A stretch of 37,199 bases of DNA, from the NCBI GenBank assembly GCA_902574705.1, contig CACGOM010000011.1:1-37199 (forward strand), in the 5' to 3' direction. Origin of the DNA: an uncultured Pelagibacteraceae bacterium (GTDB taxonomy: Bacteria > Pseudomonadota > Alphaproteobacteria > Pelagibacterales > Pelagibacteraceae). Below, piece by piece: positions 8,826-17,214 of this stretch (within the stretch, counting starts at the first letter, position 1; each line of letters starts with the position of its first letter). The notes under the pieces were generated by a model. That model made no database searches and was not told the DNA's origin. It worked only from the letters and a program-made list of their open reading frames with translations. Made by a program: the position numbers and the translations under genes.

Positions 8826-10468
8826 TAATTATTATCCTCTTCAATTTTTAAAAGTTCAGCATCAGGAAAGATTTTTTTTATTTCTTTTCCAAAATTTGAA
8901 TTAGCCTCTTTTTTTAACAAATCCTTTTGCAAATTATCATTTTTTTCTTTAACTGTGGATTGACCCTTTTCTTTTGAAAAAGCTATAATCCATCTACGTT
9001 TTGTCCATTCTAGCAATTTTGCTGATAATTCTTTTACAAATGATTTATCAAGATTTGAACTAAATGAAATTTCAATTTTTTTATTTTTAAAGCTTACTAA
9101 TCTTACATTATTTTCTAGCTCATATTTAAACTTCAATTCTTTGTTTTTTTCACAAATTTTAATTAACTCGTCTAAACTATTTATTTGAATTTCCTCAATT
9201 TTATTATAAGCCTCTGGCTCAGATACAATTTTTTCTTCTTGCTCAATATTCTTTAGTTGATCTATGGTGTCAGTTGTAAATTTAAGATTGCTTTCTTCTG
9301 AAGATTTATTTGAATTTAAATTTTCCTTAATATTATTTGACTGTAAATTTTTTACCTCTAAAACTTTTGACAAATATAGACATCTTATTAAAAACATTTC
9401 AGCAAATTGGTATTGGTTTTTTACAATATCAATCTTTTCGAGATTATTTAAAGTAAATTGCCATAATAAAAGTAAATCTTTATTCTCAATTTTTTCGGAC
9501 AAATATTTAATTTTATCAAACTCTTTTTCATTTAAATCAAAGTTTGTTCCATCTAAATTAATAAAACTTATATTTTTTAAATAATAGAGTGTTTCTAAAA
9601 ATTCATTTAAAAAAATTTTGGGTTCGACGCCTGAATTATAAATACTTCTGTATATTTCAAGTGTGGTATTTTCATCGCCTTCTATAATTTGTTCAATCAA
9701 ATCTATTATGATGCTTTTTTCGAAATATCCAAAAATTTTTTGAATATTTTTAAGATCAATTTCATTTCCACCATTATCTACCAGTAAAGCTCTATCAAGC
9801 AAAGATAGTGAGTCTCGAACAGAACCTTCTGATAATTTTACGATTAATTTCAAAGCATCATCAGTAATTTTTCCATTCTCTAAATTTTTTATTTTTAGTA
9901 GGTATTCAAAAAGCTCATCTGAGCTTACTCTTGAAAGATCATATCTTTGGCATCTTGAAATAATAGTTACAGGTATTTTCTTAACATCTGTACTTGCAAA
10001 TATAAATTTGAGATAAGGTGGTGGTTCTTCTAAAGTTTTAAGAAGTGCAGCGAATGCTGATTTAGAAAACATATGGACTTCATCACAAATAAAAATTTTA
10101 TATTTTGCAGAGGTGGGTTTATATCTTGAAAACTCAATTAATTCTCGTACATCATCCACGCTGGTTTTGCTAGCGGCATCAATCTCTAAAATATCAATAT
10201 TATTTCCATCAATTATAGACTTGCAACTTTCGCATAAATTTTCTTTGCAAAGTTTCTCTACACCATTTTTACAATTTAATGCTTTAGCAACAATACGCGC
10301 TGTGCTGGTTTTTCCACTTCCTCTAATACCCAAAAACATGTAAGCGTTTGGTATCTTATTATTTTTGATTGAATTGAAGATGCTTTCCGCAATAACTTTT
10401 TGGCCAATTAATTCATTAAAAATTTGCGGTCTATATTTTAAAGCTAATATTTTAGAATTATTTGACAT
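8825..10468 (-). CDS. dnaX: DNA polymerase III subunit tau/gamma
   Basis: DnaX is the ATPase of the clamp-loader complex that places the sliding clamp on primed DNA. The N-terminal AAA+ module shows ALKYRPQIFNELIGQ, Walker A (GIRGSGKTSTAR), a four-cysteine zinc module (Cys in LNCKNG, LCKENLCESC), Walker B with DEVH, the LLKTLEEPP block and an SRC sensor motif. From about residue 370 the protein becomes a low-complexity Asn/Lys/Glu linker and then a small C-terminal domain of the tau type. At 547 residues it is shorter than E. coli tau (643). Its start lies 14 nt after the 3' end of the SRP RNA with no terminator between. Confidence 0.96.
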   Translation of the reverse strand: MSNNSKILALKYRPQIFNELIGQKVIAESIFNSIKNNKIPNAYMFLGIRGSGKTSTARIVAKALNCKNGVEKLCKENLCESCKSIIDGNNIDILEIDAASKTSVDDVRELIEFSRYKPTSAKYKIFICDEVHMFSKSAFAALLKTLEEPPPYLKFIFASTDVKKIPVTIISRCQRYDLSRVSSDELFEYLLKIKNLENGKITDDALKLIVKLSEGSVRDSLSLLDRALLVDNGGNEIDLKNIQKIFGYFEKSIIIDLIEQIIEGDENTTLEIYRSIYNSGVEPKIFLNEFLETLYYLKNISFINLDGTNFDLNEKEFDKIKYLSEKIENKDLLLLWQFTLNNLEKIDIVKNQYQFAEMFLIRCLYLSKVLEVKNLQSNNIKENLNSNKSSEESNLKFTTDTIDQLKNIEQEEKIVSEPEAYNKIEEIQINSLDELIKICEKNKELKFKYELENNVRLVSFKNKKIEISFSSNLDKSFVKELSAKLLEWTKRRWIIAFSKEKGQSTVKEKNDNLQKDLLKKEANSNFGKEIKKIFPDAELLKIEEDNN

Positions 10469-10482
10469 ATTTTATTATATAA

Positions 10483-10567
10483 GGGCCAATCAACCTGAAA
10501 AAATACTGGTTACCGCTTCTCTCTTTCGAGCCTCACGGGGTTCGCCGTAACTTCACCTGATTGACCC
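10483..10567 (-). ncRNA. ffs: Signal recognition particle RNA (4.5S-type)
   Basis: Read on the minus strand, the ends GGGUCAAUC and GAUUGGCCC pair, and a long hairpin folds between them with the apical SRP domain IV. That apex reads GUGAGG-CUC-GAAA-GAG-AGAAGCGG. It aligns without gaps to the bacterial form GUCAGG-UCC-GGAA-GGA-AGCAG, with a GNRA tetraloop. The position directly upstream of dnaX-ybaB-recR is the usual one in many bacteria. Two bases of the conserved symmetric loop differ (C46 to G and C62 to A in E. coli numbering, aligned by eye). Ends are inferred from pairing and could be off by a few bases. Confidence 0.85.
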
Positions 10568-10573
10568 ATTATT

Positions 10574-10603
10574 ATTATATCAGTAATGATTTGAAATCTT
10601 CAA
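10574..10603 (-). promoter_or_regulatory. Sigma-70-type promoter of the SRP RNA
   Basis: On the minus strand a -35 box TTGAAG (10598-10603) and a perfect -10 box TATAAT (10574-10579) are separated by 18 bp. Six bases after the -10 box begins the GGG that opens the SRP RNA at 10567, so the predicted start site coincides with the RNA 5' end. With no terminator before dnaX, it may also drive dnaX-ybaB-recR. Confidence 0.7.
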
Positions 10604-10612
10604 TATGATATC

Positions 10613-11440
10613 TTATTTTTTTCTTAATTTATCTGCCTCGAAAACCCCTAAAACACTCATATCTTCACAATGATAATTTAAATCTTCTAGGGAATTTTTA
10701 ATTTTTTGATTTTCTATGTGGCCTTCAACTTCACATAGAAAAAAATAAGATGAAAAAGAATTTTTTTCAGGAAAACTTTGAAGTTTAATCATATTAACTC
10801 CATTAATTGCCATACCTTGTAATGCACTATACAAAGCGGCTGGTTTACTTTTTAATTTAAATAAAAAAGATGTGATATATGATTTATTATTATTTTCAGG
10901 TTGTACTATATCTTTCCCCAATAATAAAAACCTTGTAAAGTTTTCTTTATTATCTTGAACATCTTTTTTTAAAATTTCCAGATCATATATCTCAGCACTT
11001 AATATAGATGCGATAGCTGCCTTTGTTTTATTTTTAGTATCTGAGACATATTTTGCTGAACCAGCTGTATCAGCTCTAATTTGTCCATTTAAATTATTTT
11101 TTTTAATGAATATAGATGATTGACTTAATGCTTGCGCATGAGAATAAACTTCTTTTATATCTTCAAGTTTACATCCTTTGACGCCCAACAAATTGTGACT
11201 TATCTTAAAAAAATGTTCGGCGTATATATTGAGTCTATATTTGAATATTAAATATTCTATACCTATATTTCCAGTAGTTTTATTTGACTCTGGTATCATT
11301 GTCTTTATTTCGTTGTCATTATTTGCTATTTCAAAACATTCATCAAATGTTTTACATGAGATAGTTTTGCATCCTGGATAATTTTCTTTTGCGCAACTCT
11401 CACTATAACTTCCGGGTATACCTTGATAAGCAATTTTCAT
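10613..11440 (-). CDS. pheA: Prephenate dehydratase
   Basis: PheA turns prephenate into phenylpyruvate in phenylalanine synthesis. The 275-residue protein opens with IAYQGIPGSYSE, the family's first conserved block. It has the HAQALSQS segment and the catalytic-site motif NFTRFLLLG with the Thr-Arg-Phe triad. A C-terminal ACT domain (from about TSFLFKLKSKPAALYSALQG) would bind phenylalanine for feedback inhibition. There is no chorismate mutase domain, so this is the monofunctional type. The usual Glu-Asn-Ser of the substrate loop reads Glu-Ser-Asn here. The gene starts 3 bp after kdsB and is probably co-transcribed with it. Confidence 0.94.
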   Translation of the reverse strand: MKIAYQGIPGSYSESCAKENYPGCKTISCKTFDECFEIANNDNEIKTMIPESNKTTGNIGIEYLIFKYRLNIYAEHFFKISHNLLGVKGCKLEDIKEVYSHAQALSQSSIFIKKNNLNGQIRADTAGSAKYVSDTKNKTKAAIASILSAEIYDLEILKKDVQDNKENFTRFLLLGKDIVQPENNNKSYITSFLFKLKSKPAALYSALQGMAINGVNMIKLQSFPEKNSFSSYFFLCEVEGHIENQKIKNSLEDLNYHCEDMSVLGVFEADKLRKK

Positions 11441-11443
11441 ATT

Positions 11444-12181
11444 TTATGCTTTATATTCCATAAGTTTTTTTATTTCCAGATAATCTTCATGGGTATCTAC
11501 TCCGATGGGTGATGAATTTGCAAAAATAACATCAATTTTCATATTATTGTCTAAAGCTCTAAGCTGTTCAAGCTTAAGGGCTTTTTCATTTTGTGACTGG
11601 TTTAAACCTACAAATTTTTTAAGCGCAGATACTTTATAAATGTAAATTCCTATATGATGATAGGTATTATTCAATTTTTTATTACCTAAAGACCTTAAAA
11701 AACTTTTGGCTGTAGAAAAATTATTTTTCTCAATATTTTCATTGCAAATAACTTTTACAACACTTTCATTTTTACTATTTTTGCTTTCAAGCTTGCATGC
11801 AAGTGTTGCCATCTCAGAATTATTGCTTATAGCTAAATTATTTAGTTTAATAATATCATTTATATCTATTAAAGGTTCATCTCCCTGTAAATTAATTATA
11901 TAATCAACATCATTTATATTTAATTTTTCATATGCTTCAAAAATACGATCAGTTCCTGTTAAATGAGTTTTATTTGTAAGTATTCCTTTCCCATTATTTT
12001 TTTGGACTTCATTAAGAATTTCTTGGTCTCCAGTTGCAACATAAACTTCGCCTATATTAGTTGATTGACCCACTTCATAGACATAATTTATTAGTGATTT
12101 ATTGTTAATTTTAAGTAAGGGTTTGTTTGGCAATCTTAATGCGCCCAATCTTGAAGGTATTAAAATAATTGTTTTAGTCAT
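11444..12181 (-). CDS. kdsB: 3-deoxy-manno-octulosonate cytidylyltransferase (CMP-Kdo synthetase)
   Basis: KdsB activates Kdo as CMP-Kdo for lipopolysaccharide inner-core assembly. The 245-residue protein begins with the nucleotide-binding IIPSRLGALRLPNKPL. It shows VYVATGDQEI, the TGTDRIFEAYE block, NLQGDEPLI (metal/substrate-binding Asp) and HHIGIYIYK, and ends with GVDTHEDYLEIKKLME. All are standard for the family. Together with kdsD further right, it shows the organism makes a Kdo-containing LPS. It is divergent from the cytochrome c gene, with about 95 bp between them. Confidence 0.95.
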   Translation of the reverse strand: MTKTIILIPSRLGALRLPNKPLLKINNKSLINYVYEVGQSTNIGEVYVATGDQEILNEVQKNNGKGILTNKTHLTGTDRIFEAYEKLNINDVDYIINLQGDEPLIDINDIIKLNNLAISNNSEMATLACKLESKNSKNESVVKVICNENIEKNNFSTAKSFLRSLGNKKLNNTYHHIGIYIYKVSALKKFVGLNQSQNEKALKLEQLRALDNNMKIDVIFANSSPIGVDTHEDYLEIKKLMEYKA

Positions 12182-12277
12182 TTATTAAGTATTTATGCGT
12201 CTTTCAGCCGCTTAAATATAAATAATTATATATTATTTTTTTTGTTTAACATGTTATACGACGTAAAAAGTAATATC

Positions 12278-12823
12278 ATGGATTCATTTGAAATAAATAA
12301 AATAGTAGCCTCAATATTGTTAATAGCTCTACTATTTATTGGTATAGGAAAAATATCAGATCTAATTTTTCATGTAGATAAACCAGAAATCCCTGGATAC
12401 AAAGTTGAAATGCCAGAAGGTAATGTAATCTCTCAAGTATCTGAAACACAAAATGAAACTGTTGAGGAAGTTGATATTGCAGCTCTTTTAGCTTTAGGTG
12501 ATGTGTCTCATGGAGAAAAAGTATTTAAAAAATGTTCTGCGTGCCATGTAGTTGAAAAAGGAGGGTCTAATAAAATCGGACCAGCGCTTTATGGAGTTTT
12601 AGGTAGAAAAGTTGGCGCAATACAAGATTACAAGTATTCTCAATCTTTAGCTGAGTATGGTAAAGAATGGACCTTTGAGGAGATGAATGGATATCTTAGA
12701 AAACCTCAAGCATGGATCAAGGGTACAAAAATGAGTTTTGCTGGACTGAGAAAAGAAAAAGATAGAGCTTCTGTCATTTTATTTTTAAATCAATATTCAG
12801 ATAATCCTCTTCCGTTACCTTAA
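12278..12823 (+). CDS. cycM: Membrane-anchored c-type cytochrome, CycM-like
   Basis: The product has an N-terminal membrane helix (about residues 9-30) that stays as an anchor, a linker of about 50 residues and one cytochrome c domain. The heme motif CSACH (Cys86, Cys89, His90) and the probable axial Met152 in GTKMSFAGL are present, as are the class I blocks GPALYGVLGRK and YSQSL. Such CycM/c552 proteins carry electrons between the bc1 complex and terminal oxidase in alphaproteobacteria. I chose the ATG at 12278 because MDSFEINKI matches how these proteins usually begin; an ATG at 12251 and a TTG at 12242 are in frame. The last 9 bp overlap convergent argF. Confidence 0.9.
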   Translation: MDSFEINKIVASILLIALLFIGIGKISDLIFHVDKPEIPGYKVEMPEGNVISQVSETQNETVEEVDIAALLALGDVSHGEKVFKKCSACHVVEKGGSNKIGPALYGVLGRKVGAIQDYKYSQSLAEYGKEWTFEEMNGYLRKPQAWIKGTKMSFAGLRKEKDRASVILFLNQYSDNPLPLP

Positions 12824-13744
12824 TTTTCCGAAACTATAAAGTAGAATACTTTTTTGAACATGAACTCTATTGAGAGCTTGTTGCCAAACTTTAGACTGTT
12901 TTCCTAAAAAAATATCCTCTGAGACTTCATCACCCCTTGGTAAGCAGTGTAAAAAAATACTTTTAGGTCTAGTCACTTTCATTAAATTTTGGGTAACTTT
13001 AAAATTTTTAAAATCTCTAATTTTTTTTTCTTTATTGCCCTTATCATTTAAAGAAACTACTTTATCAGAAAATATTACATCTGCATTTTTTGCTGCAACT
13101 TTTGCATCGTTAAAAATATTAATTTTTCCATTATTTTTTTTTACCCAGTCTAGAACAAACCTGGGTGGATTGTAATTTTTTGGACAACCAACATTTAGAT
13201 TAAATTTAAATTTAACTGATGCTGCAATCAATGAATTTAAAACGTTATTACAATCACCGATCCAACATATATTTAATTTAGATATTGGCTTCTTCTTTAT
13301 TTCCTCAACAGTAAATACATCAGAAAGTACTTGGCAAGGATGAGAGCTGGGACTCAATAGATTAATAATCGGAATTGTTAAATTTTTACTAAAATCCTCA
13401 ATTTTCTTATCACTATCTGTTCTCAACAAAAATCCATCCCCATAATTTGATAAAATTTTTGCTGTATCTGCTAAACTTTCACCTCCTTTGCCTAAATGTA
13501 AATCATTTGCTTTTACAGTTATTGAGTCAGCGCCTAATTGATTAATAGCGATATAAAAACTCAATCTTGTTCTAGAGCTTTGCTTTTCATACATTTGAAT
13601 TAGCAATTTCCCTTTTAAAGGTCTGTCATTGTCAACATCGAGTGTATTTAGTTTTTTTCTTTTATTTTTTCTTTTTTTTGCGTCATTTAGAATTTTTCTT
13701 AAATCAGTAGTTGAAATATCTTTAAGATTTATAAAGTGTTTCAT
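12815..13744 (-). CDS. argF: Ornithine carbamoyltransferase
   Basis: ArgF makes citrulline from ornithine and carbamoyl phosphate. The 309-residue protein carries the carbamoyl-phosphate motif as SSRTR (residues 56-60; STRTR in E. coli), the HPCQVLSD block, and the ornithine-binding HCLP motif near the C terminus (LHCLPRGDEV). The N-terminal region has a very lysine-rich stretch around residues 22-32, probably a composition effect. It starts 2 bp downstream of argD, so argD-argF form an operon. Its 3' end overlaps the cytochrome gene tail to tail. Confidence 0.96.
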   Translation of the reverse strand: MKHFINLKDISTTDLRKILNDAKKRKNKRKKLNTLDVDNDRPLKGKLLIQMYEKQSSRTRLSFYIAINQLGADSITVKANDLHLGKGGESLADTAKILSNYGDGFLLRTDSDKKIEDFSKNLTIPIINLLSPSSHPCQVLSDVFTVEEIKKKPISKLNICWIGDCNNVLNSLIAASVKFKFNLNVGCPKNYNPPRFVLDWVKKNNGKINIFNDAKVAAKNADVIFSDKVVSLNDKGNKEKKIRDFKNFKVTQNLMKVTRPKSIFLHCLPRGDEVSEDIFLGKQSKVWQQALNRVHVQKSILLYSFGKLR

Positions 13745-13746
13745 AA

Positions 13747-14925
13747 TTAATTATAGTTTTTGCAAACTTTTTTTATAATTTTAATAGCTAAATCAATCTC
13801 AGTTTTTTTAACATTTAATGGGGGTAAAACTCTTATAACATTTTCAGCTGCTCTTATTGTCAAAAGATAGTTTTTTTCAAGGGACTTAATAAACTTTGTC
13901 TGGTCAGATTGTAATTGAATTCCAATTAACAAACCTTTTCCACGTATTTCTTTTATAACATTTGGATATTTGTTTTTAATTTTATTTAATTCATTTAAAA
14001 AATATTTTGATAATTTTGTAACATTAGTTAAAAAATTTTTTTTTAATATTTGATCTAAAACTGAATTACCTACTGACATCGCTAAAGGATTTCCACCAAA
14101 AGTTGAGCCATGCGTTCCTGGTGTCATACATTTGGCTACCTTGTTGGTCATCAATACCGCACCAATAGGAAATCCACCTCCGATTCCTTTTGCAATAGGA
14201 GTTATATCAGGTTTTATATTGGCATGTTCAAATGCAAAGAATTTACCAGTCCTGCCAATCCCACACTGAACCTCATCTAAAATCAATAATATTTTTTTTT
14301 CATTACAAATTTTTCTTAAATATTTAAGACATTTATCTGGAATTACTTTGATGCCTCCCTCTCCCATAACGGTCTCAATCATTATTGCTGCTGTATTTTT
14401 TTTTATTTTTTTTCTAATATTAGGAAACCTTGGTTTAGAATTTTTAAACTCGATATGGTCAAACCCTGGAACTTTAGGTAGAAAACCTTCAGTCATTTTC
14501 TTTGAACCACTTGCATAAATTGCTGCAATAGTTCTGCCATGAAAGGAGTTTTTTATACAAAGGATTCTATTTTTATATGATTTTCCTATTGAAAAGAAAT
14601 ATCTTCTTGCAACTTTGATGCTAGCCTCGGTTGCTTCAGCTCCCGAATTTACAAACATTACTTTATCAGCAAATGAGTTTTTTGTTATTTTTTTTGCTAA
14701 TTTTTCCCCTTCAGGAGCTTGAAAAGCATTGGAAATATGCCAAACCTTTTTTGCTTGTTTATTCAATGCTTTAACTAATTTTGGATGAGAATGGCCAAGA
14801 GACAGTACCGCTATACCTCCCACCATATCCAAATATTTTTTACCTGAAGTTGAATAAAGGAAACTCCCTTTTCCATATTTAAAGGAAATTTTTCTTCTAT
14901 TATAATTATTTGCTAACGAACTCAT
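13747..14925 (-). CDS. argD: Acetylornithine / succinyldiaminopimelate-type aminotransferase
   Basis: A class III PLP-dependent aminotransferase of the ArgD type, making N-acetylornithine for arginine. It may also serve lysine synthesis, as ArgD does in E. coli. Visible landmarks are GGIAVLSLGHSHP, NSGAEATEASIKVARRY, FHGRTIAAI, LILDEVQCGIGRTGKFFA, the PLP-lysine block PIAKGIGGGFPIGA and HGSTFGGNPLAM. The ATG at 14925 (MSSLANNYNRRK) is preferred over an in-frame GTG at 14949, because family members begin close to this point. The upstream 180 bp is shared with divergent gcrA. Confidence 0.94.
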   Translation of the reverse strand: MSSLANNYNRRKISFKYGKGSFLYSTSGKKYLDMVGGIAVLSLGHSHPKLVKALNKQAKKVWHISNAFQAPEGEKLAKKITKNSFADKVMFVNSGAEATEASIKVARRYFFSIGKSYKNRILCIKNSFHGRTIAAIYASGSKKMTEGFLPKVPGFDHIEFKNSKPRFPNIRKKIKKNTAAIMIETVMGEGGIKVIPDKCLKYLRKICNEKKILLILDEVQCGIGRTGKFFAFEHANIKPDITPIAKGIGGGFPIGAVLMTNKVAKCMTPGTHGSTFGGNPLAMSVGNSVLDQILKKNFLTNVTKLSKYFLNELNKIKNKYPNVIKEIRGKGLLIGIQLQSDQTKFIKSLEKNYLLTIRAAENVIRVLPPLNVKKTEIDLAIKIIKKVCKNYN

Positions 14926-15107
14926 AAATTTAATTTTTATCTTATACACATATAAATCATATTGACTTAAATAAAATGCAACTAAAGGTTAAATTTAATT
15001 TTTTAAATAATTGTTAAGAAAATCAAAAAAAAACTTGCTTAAAATCCTATTATATGGGTTACATTATATTGTATAAATTTTGTTAAAAAACACTATATTT
15101 AGTACTT

Positions 15108-15596
15108 ATGAGCTGGGATGAAAAGAAAATTGAAATCTTAAAGAACGAGTGGGGTAAAGGAAAAACTGCCTCCCAAATAGCAGAGTTGATAGGTGGAGTT
15201 AGTAGAAATGCTGTGATTGGTAAAGCTCATAGATTGAATTTATCTATAAAAATTAAATCAAGAAGTACTAACTTTAATATTTCCAAAACCAATCAAAGCC
15301 CAATAAAAAAAGTTAATAATAAAAGATCGAAATTTAGAAGTTTAGTATTAGATAAAAATTTTGAAGAAGCTAAAAATTTATCATTGGAAGAATTAGATGA
15401 AAATACTTGCAAATATATGGATGGGCACCCAGACCAAAAAGGTTCAACATTTTGTGGAAGAAAAACGGTTGAAAAATTTTCTTATTGTCCATTACATTTA
15501 ATGCTTGTTTATGTTCCTAAAGGCAAAAAAGAAGAGGTTGCAATTAAAGATGAGGAAGTACCAACATTTTTAGAAAAAAAAGTCAAATCAGCTTGA
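15108..15596 (+). CDS. gcrA: GcrA cell cycle regulator
   Basis: GcrA is an alphaproteobacterial transcription factor that works with sigma-70 RNA polymerase and is sensitive to CcrM methylation at GANTC sites. The 162-residue protein starts MSWDEKKIEILKNEWGKGK, the defining N-terminal helix-turn-helix with GGVSRNAVIGKAHRLNL. The C-terminal domain has the cysteine pattern C-KYMDGHP...FCG...YCPLH (about residues 101-130), as in other GcrA proteins. Whether ccrM is in this genome cannot be told from the window. An AT-only hairpin with a T tract follows the stop. Confidence 0.95.
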   Translation: MSWDEKKIEILKNEWGKGKTASQIAELIGGVSRNAVIGKAHRLNLSIKIKSRSTNFNISKTNQSPIKKVNNKRSKFRSLVLDKNFEEAKNLSLEELDENTCKYMDGHPDQKGSTFCGRKTVEKFSYCPLHLMLVYVPKGKKEEVAIKDEEVPTFLEKKVKSA

Positions 15597-15606
15597 AGTT
15601 TTAGGT

Positions 15607-15635
15607 AATAAATAATTTAGTTATTTATTTTTTTT
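15607..15635 (+). terminator. Probable intrinsic terminator of gcrA, embedded in the end of the opposite gene
   Basis: A perfect 9-bp inverted repeat (AATAAATAA / TTATTTATT) with a 5-nt loop TTTAG is followed by a T run through 15635. It begins 11 bp after the gcrA stop and overlaps the last codons of the convergent NDUFA9-like gene. The stem has no G-C pair, so it would be weak, and chance in AT-rich DNA is possible. Confidence 0.45.
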
Positions 15636-16576
15636 GCAAATTCACCACCAGTTTTCCACATATATGAATACTTGTATAACTCTTTATCAAATTGCTTTAA
15701 ATTTGAGTTGAGTTTTAGATCTATATTGGTCTTATATTTCCCTGAGGGCTTATTATCATGACTTAACAAAATTAATTGATCTTTTGTTAATAAAGGTTTT
15801 TTCATAGTAATTTCAAAAAAGGTTGCAAATAATTTAGCAACCAGCAGAGGTGTGGGAATTAAAATTCGTTTAATATTTATTGATTTATTTATTTTTTGTA
15901 AAATTTGCTTGAAGCTCATTTTTTCAGGACCTATACATTCAATTGTTTCTCCTTTTACCTCTTTTAGAATTATATTTTCAATAATCTCACAGATATCTGT
16001 TACATGAATAGGATAAAAAATAGTCTTTCCAGAATAGTATATTGGGAATATTGGCAGTAACTTTAGCATACCAAGCAACATGGTGCTAAAATTATCATCT
16101 TGGGAAAAAATTATTGAAGGCTTAAGTATCACATAATTATTAAAAATATTTTTAATTTCGTTTTCACCACTTAATTTACTAGTTGCGTATTTACTATCAC
16201 TAGCATTTTCAATTCCTAAAGCTGATAAATGAATAAATTGCTTTAAATTATTTTCTTTTGAGAGAATTGCTAGTTTCTTGGGTAATAAACAATGAATATT
16301 ATTGAAAGATGATTTATTTTTTTCATGCAATATCCCAATAAGATTTATACAAATATCTTTGTCCTTAAACAAATTGCTGAGTACTTTTTCATCGAATGTT
16401 TCTAACTCAATTATATCTATCCATCCTGCATTGCCTGATTTTTTAAGAATATAGCCTTTTCTATGAATATTTCTTGTGACTGCAGTAACTTTACAATTGT
16501 TTCTTGTTAGTTTTCTAAGCAGATTCCTTCCTATTTGACCAGTGGCTCCAAAAACTAGAATTTCTGTAGGTTTCAT
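15617..16576 (-). CDS. NAD(P)-binding NDUFA9-like / atypical short-chain reductase family protein
   Basis: A 319-residue Rossmann-fold protein. The nucleotide-binding motif ILVFGATGQIGRNLL is at the N terminus, followed by VTAVTRN, the INLIGIL segment and a membrane-proximal hydrophobic C-terminal part. It matches the atypical SDR group that includes the complex I accessory subunit NDUFA9 (39 kDa) and the alphaproteobacterial proteins called 'complex I NDUFA9 subunit family'. I chose the ATG at 16576; an upstream in-frame start at 16651 would add 25 residues lying inside the divergent rnd gene. The substrate is unknown. Only 13 bp separate its start from that of rnd. Confidence 0.82.
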   Translation of the reverse strand: MKPTEILVFGATGQIGRNLLRKLTRNNCKVTAVTRNIHRKGYILKKSGNAGWIDIIELETFDEKVLSNLFKDKDICINLIGILHEKNKSSFNNIHCLLPKKLAILSKENNLKQFIHLSALGIENASDSKYATSKLSGENEIKNIFNNYVILKPSIIFSQDDNFSTMLLGMLKLLPIFPIYYSGKTIFYPIHVTDICEIIENIILKEVKGETIECIGPEKMSFKQILQKINKSINIKRILIPTPLLVAKLFATFFEITMKKPLLTKDQLILLSHDNKPSGKYKTNIDLKLNSNLKQFDKELYKYSYMWKTGGEFAKKINN

Positions 16577-16589
16577 ATATATATATCTT

Positions 16590-17207
16590 ATGCAAACTAA
16601 TATTAAATTACATAAAGATGATTTGCCAGTTGAAATAAGGCTAGATGACAAAAAGTCAATAGCAATTGACTCGGAATTTTCAGGACTAAAAGTAGGAAGG
16701 GATAAGCTTTATTTAGTTCAGATTTCTACTGGTAACAATGATGCTCATATTATTCAATTAAATAGGGAAAATTATGAGGCACCAAATTTAAAAAAAATTC
16801 TTTTGAATAAAAATGTTGAAAAGATATTCCACTACGCACGTGCCGATATGGCATTTATAAAAAAATACTTAAATGTAGATGTTGAAAATGTGCAATGTAC
16901 AAAAATAATGAGTAAACTTGCACGAAGTTACTCTGATAAGCATGGGCTTAAAGATTTAGTAAAAGAATTTTTGGGCATTGAAATAAGTAAACAATTTCAG
17001 AGTTCAGACTTCGGTGGTGAATTAAACGACAAACAATTAAAGTATTGTGCAAATGATGTAATTCATCTTCATAAAATATATTCAAGTTTGAAAGAAATAC
17101 TTGTAAGAGAAAATCGATATGATCTTTACATTAAAGCTATAAGTTGTATTTATACAAGAGTTGATTTAGATTTGGCTTTATTTACAGAAGATATTTGGTC
17201 ACATTAA
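16590..17207 (+). CDS. rnd: Ribonuclease D-like 3'-5' exonuclease
   Basis: A 205-residue protein made only of the DEDDy exonuclease domain; the HRDC domains of full RNase D (about 375 residues) are absent. Catalytic acidic residues are visible in IAIDSEFSGL (Asp27, Glu29), FHYARADMAFIKK and YCANDVIHLHKIY, the last with the Tyr/Asp pair of the DEDDy type. Its likely role is tRNA or structured RNA 3' trimming. The ATG at 16590 (MQTNIKLHKDD) is chosen over an earlier in-frame start at 16542, which would run through the divergent gene's promoter and start. It is the first gene of a 14-gene co-directional run and lies 7 bp before kdsD. Confidence 0.88.
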   Translation: MQTNIKLHKDDLPVEIRLDDKKSIAIDSEFSGLKVGRDKLYLVQISTGNNDAHIIQLNRENYEAPNLKKILLNKNVEKIFHYARADMAFIKKYLNVDVENVQCTKIMSKLARSYSDKHGLKDLVKEFLGIEISKQFQSSDFGGELNDKQLKYCANDVIHLHKIYSSLKEILVRENRYDLYIKAISCIYTRVDLDLALFTEDIWSH

Positions 17208-17214
17208 CCCCTAT

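Noticed and set aside
8909-8915. A-run in dnaX as a programmed frameshift site making gamma
   Set aside because: It lies near the C terminus, far past the ATPase domains, and I see no stimulatory hairpin; A-runs are common in this genome.
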